A stretch of DNA of 15,015 nucleotides from Prasinococcaceae sp. CCMP 1430. Its lineage: Eukaryota > Prasinodermophyta > Palmophyllophyceae > Prasinococcales > Prasinococcaceae. Below are positions 1-7,800 of the stretch, one piece after another. The stretch is from assembly GCA_013416795.1 (NCBI GenBank), contig RQSC01000458.1, positions 4,781-19,795 of the forward strand, read 5' to 3'. The position numbers were made by a program, and so were the translations under genes. The notes beneath the pieces are model-generated. The model searched no databases. It saw nothing but the letters and a program-made list of their open reading frames with translations, and was not told where the DNA came from. Within the stretch, counting starts at the first letter, position 1. Each line of letters starts with the position of its first letter.

Positions 1-27
1 GGGGGGGGGGGGGCGAAATTCAGCCAT
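1..27 (-). other. possible N-terminus of a gene running off the left edge
   Basis: On the minus strand an ATG at 27-25 has A at -3 and G at +4, a good eukaryotic start context. It reads MAEFRPPPP to the window edge. The proline run comes from a 13-base G homopolymer (plus strand 1-13), which could be a sequencing or contig-edge artefact. A divergent gene here would continue the alternating orientation of the other genes. I cannot identify a family from nine residues. Confidence 0.15.
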
Positions 28-274
28 GTTCGGGTTTCGGGACTTTTTCAATGGCATTTGATATTGTCAGATGTGCTGTACTCTGTACTGTGAGTTTGTC
101 GTTGCGCATGGTATCGGTATCGTCGTCGCGCGTTTGAACCGAGCCGCGGCGCGCGCGGGCGTTTTCGGGGTGCGTTTTGATGGAGGGCGGTTCCCCCGGG
201 CGCGCGAGAGAGAGAGCGAGAGCGGGCGGGCGGGCGGCGGGGGCGGGGCGCCCGGCGGCGCGCCCGGAGCGCAA
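28..274. promoter_or_regulatory. 5' flank and leader of the metaxin-like gene
   Basis: This stretch precedes the chosen metaxin start at 275. Positions 14-125 are clearly richer in A and T than their surroundings, then the DNA becomes very GC-rich. A GA-dinucleotide run lies at 206-216 and extends imperfectly to about 223. The frame is open upstream to an ATG at 71, but the residues 71-274 would encode are low-complexity Gly/Arg and resemble no metaxin, so I treat them as leader. No TATA box is evident. Confidence 0.4.
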
Positions 275-1580
275 ATGGTGCTCTACCAGCATCCGCCAGC
301 GTGGGGGCTACCGACGAGCTGCCCGCGATGCTTGGCGGCGCAGGTGTTGCTGCGTTTCGCGGCGGGCGCGGGGCTGGGCGGCGCCGGAGGCGCGCAGGAG
401 TCGGACGCCTTTGCGGCATTCAGCTTCGAGACCGACTCTGGCGGAAACGCGAGCCTCAGCCCGACGGGTTCGCTGCCTGCGCTCGAGGATGGCGAGGCGT
501 TCGTAGGCGGCTACGGCGGCGTACGCGAGCACGTGCGCTCCGCACGCAGCGCCGACGTGGACGCGTGGATGCCGGCAGCGGCCGCGGCGCAGCGCGCGGC
601 GTTCGAGGCGCTCGTCGAGAATCGGCTCGCGCCCGCCACCGAGGCTGCTCTCTGGGCGCGCCGCGAGAACTACCGTGCAGTGAGCAAGCCGGCGTACGCC
701 GCCGCGCACGCCTGGCCGCTTGGGTCTATCCTGGCGCTGCAACGGCGGCGCGCGGCGCTGGCGGCGCTGCCGCACGGATCCACGGAGGAAAGCCTCACCT
801 CGGCGGCGGTGGAGGCCGTTGGGAACCTCGCAGCTTTCCTGGACGACAAACGCTATTTGTTCGGCGCGCACCCCACCTCGCTGGATGCAACGGTGCTCGG
901 CCAACTCCTAGTGCACATGTGGGCGCCCCTGCCGCACCACCCGCTGCGCGATGCTATCGGAGCGCGTCCTAACCTGGTTGCATACGCGCGGCGGTGCGCA
1001 CAGGAGTGCTTCGGAGCGCTCGAACCGCCGCTCGTCGGGGAGGATGGCGTCATCGGGGGCGCGGGCGCGCGGCCGAAGCTGGCCAAAGAGCGCAAGAAGG
1101 TGCGCACACGCGCATCGGGGCGCCAAATTGTGCGGTACTGTGCGCGCCTGGGGGGCGCGGCCTCGCGCACGCGCTAACGCACCCCCCCCGCCATTAACCC
1201 CCCACGCACGCGCGTGCAGGGCAAGGAGGCTTACACGCCGGCGGAACAGGCTTACCACCGCAACTCGAAGTGGTACATGACGGGCATCGCGGTGCTGTCG
1301 GCGGCGTATGGCCTATACACGCTCGCGTACACAGACGAGCAATTCGAGCGCATTCACGAGCAGATCGAGGCCCTAAAGGAAAAGGTGCGCGCGCGCGCGC
1401 GCGTTGCGGTGGAAGTGCGCGGGCTCGTGTTGGGCATCGTGACACCGGGAGCTGACGCGCGCTGCCCTCTCGTGCGCCTTTGCACGCGCCGTGCACGCAC
1501 AGGGCTTGAGCCTGCGTGCTGCTGGCGGGGACGGTGTGCGCACCGGCAGCTTCGATGATGATGACGATGGTGAGGTCTGA
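275..1580 (+). CDS. metaxin-like mitochondrial outer-membrane import protein (3 exons)
   Basis: Predicted exons are 275-1099, 1220-1384 and 1503-1580, all joined in phase 0, giving 355 residues. Metaxins (SAM35/SAM37 relatives) sit on the cytosolic face of the mitochondrial outer membrane and help insert beta-barrel proteins. Residues 1-90 show the thioredoxin/GST-N-like metaxin start (LYQHPPAWGLPTSCPRCL) and an SPTGSLPALEDG segment. Residues 100-245 are the helical GST-C-like part, with YLFGAHPTSLDATVLGQLL and a PNLVAYARRC helix, both typical of metaxins. Exon 2 holds a hydrophobic segment at about 293-313 (WYMTGIAVLSAAYGLYTLAY) preceded by basic residues, likely a C-terminal membrane anchor. 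Exon 3 adds 25 residues ending in FDDDDDGEV. The length is slightly above usual animal or plant metaxins. The start at 275 is chosen because homology begins there. Exon 3 is less certain: acceptors after 1451 and 1549 also exist. Confidence 0.85.
1100..1219 (+). other. intron 1 of the metaxin-like gene
   Basis: The intron is 120 nt, phase 0, donor AAG|GTGCGC and acceptor GTGCAG|GGC. Without splicing, the frame runs into non-conserved sequence and stops at 1177. With splicing, it joins the GST-C region directly to the transmembrane segment. Confidence 0.8.
1385..1502 (+). other. intron 2 of the metaxin-like gene
   Basis: The intron is 118 nt, phase 0, donor AAG|GTGCGC and acceptor GCACAG|GGC after a pyrimidine-rich stretch (CCCTCTCGTGCGCCTTTGC). 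Length and phase match intron 1. Its 5' end is an 18-bp alternating purine/pyrimidine run (1386-1403). Alternative acceptors after 1451 and 1549 cannot be excluded; the latter would need a GC donor to stay in the acidic-tail frame. Confidence 0.6.
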
Positions 1581-1723
1581 TGCGACAGCCCGGCGCTGGA
1601 AGCGGAGTAATTCACGTCGTGTCTTTACTAGACTTCCTCGCAAGCGCGCCCCGCCACGATGTGCGCAGCTTGAGGCAGCACCCCCCCCTCCCCGTACGCT
1701 TGCCCCATTGGTTGGAGGGCATT

Positions 1724-1743
1724 GGGGGTGGGGTGGGGCGGGG
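1724..1743 (+). other. potential G-quadruplex with single-base loops
   Basis: Four G tracts of 5, 4, 4 and 4 bases are separated by single T, T and C bases. One-base loops are the most stable arrangement known for DNA quadruplexes. The run lies on the plus strand, in the 3' flank of the metaxin-like gene. Confidence 0.6.
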
Positions 1744-1791
1744 CGACCGGCAGGCAGTCATGCGCTCTTCGACGCGTTGTTGAATACCATT

Positions 1792-1796
1792 TTACA
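1792..1796 (-). promoter_or_regulatory. candidate poly(A) signal TGTAA, SET gene
   Basis: TGTAA on the minus strand lies 34 nt downstream of the SET gene stop. TGTAA is the established poly(A) signal of volvocine green algae; its use in this organism is unproven. A second TGTAA lies close behind the U-box/R3H stop. Confidence 0.3.
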
Positions 1797-1830
1797 CACG
1801 ACGGCGCGTGCCGCCGCTACTGGGGCGCTG

Positions 1831-4800
1831 CTACTGCTTTGGAGGGGACTTGGCTGGCGGCGCGCCTTGCAGCAGCTGCTGAACCACAACGGCCTGATGC
1901 CGCGCAAGCGCCGCGTGCTCCGCCAGAAGTGGCGATCGTGCCTGCAGGGGGGGCGGCGCTTGGCCACTGGACAGGCCTGACAGCACGGGCGTGCCAGCGA
2001 GCGGGACACAGGGCAAGCCGGATGCATCCACCGGCACTCCGTGCTGAGCCAGCGAGGCTTCCGCATACTGAGGCGAAGCCCGCGCGAGGGGGGGCGCATA
2101 TTGCGGCAGGGATGCCTCACCCGTGACCGCATGCGGTGCCTGCAACACGGGATACGTCGCAGCCCCTGGAATCTGCTCATGCTCAAGCGCGTCCGGAGTG
2201 TGCACGCACTCCCCGCTCAGGAGCTGCTGCGCGGTGGGCTGTGCACTGGCCTGAACGGCGGCCTGTGCGGCGGCCTGTGCCTCCGGTTCAGCGGCGGCCG
2301 CGGACTCAGCAGCAGCCCGTGCCAATTGATCAGCTTCTTCTGCGCGCCGCTTGGCCTTGGCTTCCTCGGCCTGCAGTTTGGCATCGGCCTCAGCTCGCTG
2401 CTTGGCTTCCGTCTCCATCGCCATCATAACTATACGCTTGTCCGACGCGGCCAGCACTTTGATGTGCTCATCCAGGGCCTCCTTGCTCTGCGCGGCGTCG
2501 AGCAATTGCACCTGCGCCGCGGGCACGCGAGCCACCTCGTTGGCATCGAGCAGCTCCTGTGGCTGCAGCTTGAAGTTGACGAAGCCGCGACAGAGCGCTG
2601 CGCCACAATTGCACGGCAGGCGCTCGTCGTCGCTGTGGAAACGATAGTCGTAGGTGAGCTCCTCGCCGGCCGCCAGCGGGCGCTTCGCAAAGACAACGGG
2701 ATGATCCACACCATCAACAGTCACGATTCGGCTCGCGCAGTTTGCGTCGCAGCTGTGGTTCATCAGATGCGCGATGTTGCCAGCCCGGGTAGCGTCCACG
2801 ACGTGCTCTTCATTCACCTTCATGATGTACGTGCCCGTCCCCACCATCTCGTTGTAGAGCTGGCGCTCGCGCATGTCCGCCACCGCGGAACGCACCAGGT
2901 CGCCCACGTACTCGATGACGAACTCACCCACCGCGTGTGGCACCTTGGCAAAGACGCCCCAGCCGTGGATAGCGCTCTTGCCGAACGCCAGCCGCATGGG
3001 TAGCGTCTTCATCATGGTGTGGTACCTGTCTTTTTGCGACAGGGCCCGCCCGAGTCCCGCGGCCTCGCGCGCTCGCTCCATGTAATCACGGAGCGCCCGC
3101 GGCATCGGCCTTTTGCCCGGCATGCCGCTGATGCTTTCCAGCGCCATCGCGCGCTCAAGTCCCTGCTGTATGAACGGCACGCGCGCGAGGTATGAGCGCT
3201 TGGCGAGAAAGCCGGCCACGGCCTCGGGCTCCTGGAAGCCGCGCTTGAGCTTCCAGTTAAATGGCCTGGTGCGAGCGCACTCGTCCTCGTTCTCCCGTGC
3301 CTTGGCTGCAACAGCCGCATCCTCTGCCGCCTTGGCAGTGGCCTCTGCCGCAGTCGTCATTGGCAGCAGCAGCGGTGGCGTAGCGCGCCCCACCGTGGCT
3401 ATGTCGCCAGCGTCCGTGCTGCAGCCGGCGCGCGTGTCGTCACATGGCGTGCCTGGCCTCGGGCCAAGGATCTGACGCTCGGCCTCGTCGATTTGAGGCG
3501 CAGCGCTCCACACACCCGCAACAGGCTCTCCACGCTCGCCAACGGGCGTGTGCTTCGAGCAGTACGCACGCATCTCGATTGCCGCAGGGGCACCATTCCC
3601 GATGTCTGCTCCCTCCAAAAGTTCGCGCTGAACAAAATTGCGCTGGACCTCAGGCCCCTGGCCGGACTTGGAGCGTCGCCTGTCGAACCTGCGCTTATTT
3701 CCATTCTTGGTCAGGCCAAATGGCGCATCACCGTCGTCTGCCCGTCTGTCCTCGACGTGGACCTCGAGCTTGTAGCCGGCAGCTGCAGAGTAAAATGAGG
3801 CGTTGCAGACAGAGAAAGCACGCATGTCGTCAGTTGGACGCGACTAGGCCGAGCAGGAAAGGGGGGCGACAGGCAGGCGGGCGACGCGGCTGCCATGTCG
3901 CCCAAGTGGCTGCCGCAGGTGGGGGCGTACCTCTTGCGCACAGGGGGTGAAATGCGTTGAAACAACGATCGATGCAGCATTGGATGGGCGCCCCGTGGTC
4001 AACACCGCACACCTCGCATGCAAGAGCGAGGCGCGCGCGTGGAACCTTGCCGATCTGCACCACCGAATCGGCTTCGCTGGTCGACCCCGGTGCTCCTTTG
4101 TCCGCGCTGTCCGCCGGGGCCATGTACACTTCGGGAACCCAATTGGCGCACGCGATGTGCGCCCAGTTGGAGCATGCGGTCGGCACTAGGGCGCCACCAG
4201 CAACGGGGCAAAGCTTGCACCATGCAGGCGGCGCGAACTCGGGTCGTTGTGCCTGGCAAAGTTGGCAGTACCACAGGCCCTCCGGCTCCTTCTCAACACC
4301 GACGCAGTCCATGTGCACGAGGATGCGGCACTTGCTGCATTGGATGAGCAAATTTTCCTGTGTGTCAGCGTCCTCGTAGCAAACAGCACAGCACTCGGCT
4401 CGGAAGCCGTACTCGAGAGGTTTGAACGGCGCAGCAGTCTTGGCCCATCGCTTCGCCTCAGCTTTGGTCTTTTCTGCCTCCTTCTGTGCCTGCCTCACTT
4501 TGACCTTCATGGCGGGGTCGCACCAGCTCATGAAATTCTTTAGCATCATCACACCTGGGAGACGCTGCTGCAGCCGGCAGAGTTTCGGGTGGTCGAAGCC
4601 AAAGAGTTTCGCCGCCTGATCGTGGCGCATTTGGGTGGCCGCTCGCACGTTCATTTCCTCTTTCGTGCCCTTGTCAGCGAGCTTGGCCACTGTCGCACCG
4701 ATGATATCGACGACCTTCTTCCACGCCTCCGTCGGCGTCCTGCCTTGCGTCTCCTCGCCATGGCCCGCAGGAGGTTTGACAACGAACACAGGTGCCGAGC

Positions 4801-7800
4801 CTTCGGGTAGCGCCTGTCGCACAGGCTCTCGATACGTATGCCGCAGCCGCCTTGCCTCGAGCTCCTCCTCATCGAGATGCTCGTCATCGATGCCGTCCAT
4901 GTCGTCCACGTCATTGATAAAGTACGACGCGTCGAGGGGGTGCGAACAGCGGACCTCCATCGAGTACTCAACCTGCTGCGTCGGCGCAACCTGTGAGGCG
5001 TACATCCGCGTCGCGCGATAGCCCAGCGGGTAAATAAACTTTGCCGTGTGCCAGGCCGCCTGGTCATCTGCGGCAACGACCACGCGGCCCAGAGCATGAA
5101 CACGGAGCAAGCCGAGCTCAAGCGGCAACTCGTCCGGCTTGCGACGCTTGACGCTAAGTGGTGTGCCCGGCGCGCGCGAGCGGCGGCCGGGCGCGGGGCT
5201 GTCCGGCCCGCCCTTGCCAGTCTGCGCCCCCTTCCGGGATCGGTGCCGCTTTCCCGACGAGGGCATGAAATCGTCCGCATCGGTCTCCGTGTCATCGTCC
5301 GCGCCCGCCGCCGCTCGGGCCACTTTGAGAGCCAAGCGCTCCTCGCGCGCTCGCAAGTACTCTTTGTCATCGGTGATGTGCTCGAGATAGCCATCTTGGT
5401 CGCAGAAAGTGAGGTATTCGTCGTAGTCTTCCCCGCCCATCTCGACCTGAAGTGTGTTGCTCTCAAGATAGGCGACCATCTGCTCAATGCCGACCACGTA
5501 TGTCTCCTTCTTGGCGATCAGGTGGAGGCCACTCTTGACACCCGACCAGAAGTCGATCACCCAGCCTGGCTCGGCATTCATGAACTCATATGTGCCGAAG
5601 TACTGAATCGCGACGGGCTTGCCGCCATTTCCGTACTTGCAATCGGCCAGCTTTGCAGGCGGGTGGGCATACCTGCGCTTTGAGTTCTCGTTATTCGTGT
5701 CCTCCTTGTCATCGATCATAAGCACGATGGCTGGGTGGGGAGCAGAGCCTTTCGAGTAGCGGGCCCACACGACGTCGCCGGGCCGCATGGACATGCGCTC
5801 TGCCGGCTCTTCTTTCGTGGCCGGCGCTACAGCACCCTCTGGAGGGCCGCTCGAGACTTCACTGGGTGCGCTGGCTAATTTTTCGCCGCAAGCACCAGTT
5901 TCTTGCACCTGCTCAGCCTGCGATGGCTGCTTCTTCTCTTGCTCTCCCTCTTGTCTATCCTGCTGTTGCTCCTCCCCCCCCTGCCGTTGCTGCTCCTGCT
6001 CCAGTTGCTGCTTCGTCTGCTCCTCTTGCTGCTGCTTGTGCCGTCGCTCCCCCTGCTGCTGCTCCTGCGGCAAAAGTTGTTCTGGTTGCTTGTCGATACT
6101 CGCATGCTGCTGCAACACCGGCGAGCCACGATGCTGTGGATTCACCTCAAACTGGACACCCTGGAGCTTCGGCTGATTCTCAAGCTGCTCAGGCTGTACG
6201 GTCTTCTGCACCGTCTTATTCCCCGTGGCTGCAAGTGCTCCTTGAGCCAACTTTGGTAGGGGCTCGTCTGTGTCATTGCAACCATCCGCGAGCGAGAGTA
6301 CCTGTTCATCAATCACTGCGAGCTCCCCAGATGCAAGAATTGTCGTCTCGCGTGCACCCTGTCCCGCTGCCGCTGCATCTGCTGCTGGTGCAGCTGGCGC
6401 TGGCGCTGGCACTGCCGGTGCTGCGCCATTCGCGTTGCCGGGGTCGCCAACGTCGTCGGCGGCATCGGCATCTGTATCAGACACGAGCCCGTGGTGCTCG
6501 TTATACACGCTACCCCCATTGGTCTGGAATAAAGATTCTGGCAGAGGCTCCTTGAGGTCCATGCCGACAGATAGAAGCACGCGGATGCGTATATCTGTGC
6601 CGTCGTCCTCGCGCGGATCGCAGAGGTTGAGCGCTTCCTTCTCCTCTGTCTCATAGTACGCGATGTTGTGAAACTTGCCCTCATCATTGTAAGAGAGCAC
6701 AATGGCACGAAACCATTCCATGTTGCCAGCCCAATACACTTTGATCGGGCGGCCCACAAGCAGCTTGGGATCCACCGCGTGCAAGTTGACCTCACGGTAG
6801 GCATACCGAGGCTCGTAGTCGGCGGCCGAGTCCACCGAAGCAGCAGCGTCGCCGCATACCGCCTCGGCACCCGAGCGCGCCAGCTCGAAGCCACGCGCCG
6901 CCTCCTCAAGGCTCTTCGCCGCGGCTTGTGCTCTTGATTGGAGCTCTTGCAACTTGCGCTTGTGTTTGGCCTCCTTCGTTTCTCCTGCATTGCCGCCGGC
7001 GATATCCCGTTCGCGTTTCTGCAACTTGCGCTTGTGTTTCGCCTTCTTCGTTTCTCCTGCATTGCCGCCGGTGATGTCCCGTTTGCGTTTCTTGCTGGCC
7101 CGCGCCATGCCCACGTCGTCGCTGGCATCCTCGTCCTTGAGAGCCATGACGGTTGCAGAGACCCCAAGCGCGGCTTTGCGCGCGGGACGACCGCTGGTCA
7201 TGATGTCCTGGAGGTGCTCGCCGAGTTCGGCTGCCTCCGCCACGTCGGCGGCCTCTTTGGCGGCCTGCTCCTCCTCGGTCACTACCACGAGGCCGACCTT
7301 CCTTTTGTCCGCCTGCGCCGTTTTCGCCCTCGCAGCCACGGCACTTCTTTTGGCGGCGTTCGCCTTCGTCGCCTCGAGCGCTTGCAGTTTTTTGCGCTAC
7401 GAGACGCGCCATCAACGCAGGGAAAGGATACGAAGTGAGGCGATTTGGAGTGGGAGTCAGCGGTCGCAATCATAGAAATGCATGTTCTGCGCAGGGAAAG
7501 CAGGTGCGCGCGCTCGCGCACGCCGTCTTGTGCACGCGCGATGAGCAAACGCACCGTCGCGCTCGCCTGATGCTGCTTTGGTCTACCGGGGTACGTTGGA
7601 CCGATCCACTCGAATTTAGCCTTGCCGAGCTTTGCTCGCTGGACAGGCGCGCTGCCTGCCGGAGGATCGTCCGGGTAGATGACATGCGAGGCCGTTTTCG
7701 GGGTGTACTCGCCCACTGTACCAACAACGACGTTCCTGTTGATCTCGACTTTGATGCGATAGCCGCCGAGTGACTTTCTTTCTACAAAGTCCATCATGAT

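Larger units (their letters stand above)
1581..1830. other. convergent intergenic region, metaxin / SET gene 3' ends
   Basis: These 250 nt separate two convergent stop codons and hold both 3' UTRs. I see no ORF of interest. A C-rich run lies at about 1680-1693 and a G-quadruplex-type run at 1724-1743. On the minus strand a TGTAA pentamer (1796-1792) lies 34 nt past the SET gene stop. Confidence 0.6.

Noticed and set aside
1-13. Poly-G run as a biological element such as a telomere
   Set aside because: It is a pure homopolymer with no telomeric repeat unit at the very edge of the window, so an artefact or a simple G tract is more likely.
71-274. N-terminal extension of the metaxin-like protein from the ATG at 71
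   Set aside because: The frame is open, but the residues are low-complexity Gly/Arg. The metaxin fold begins at the methionine at 275, the usual N-terminus for the family.
2041-3003. 320-codon plus-strand frame opposite the SET domain
   Set aside because: It lies wholly antisense to the conserved SET and post-SET coding region, and its Leu/His/Arg-rich product has no recognisable domain. Long antisense frames are expected in GC-rich genes.
5866-6555. Leu- or Ser/Cys-rich plus-strand frames opposite the Q-rich segment
   Set aside because: They arise from the complement of glutamine-coding trinucleotide runs in the SET gene. The apparent hydrophobic and cysteine repeats are artefacts of frame.
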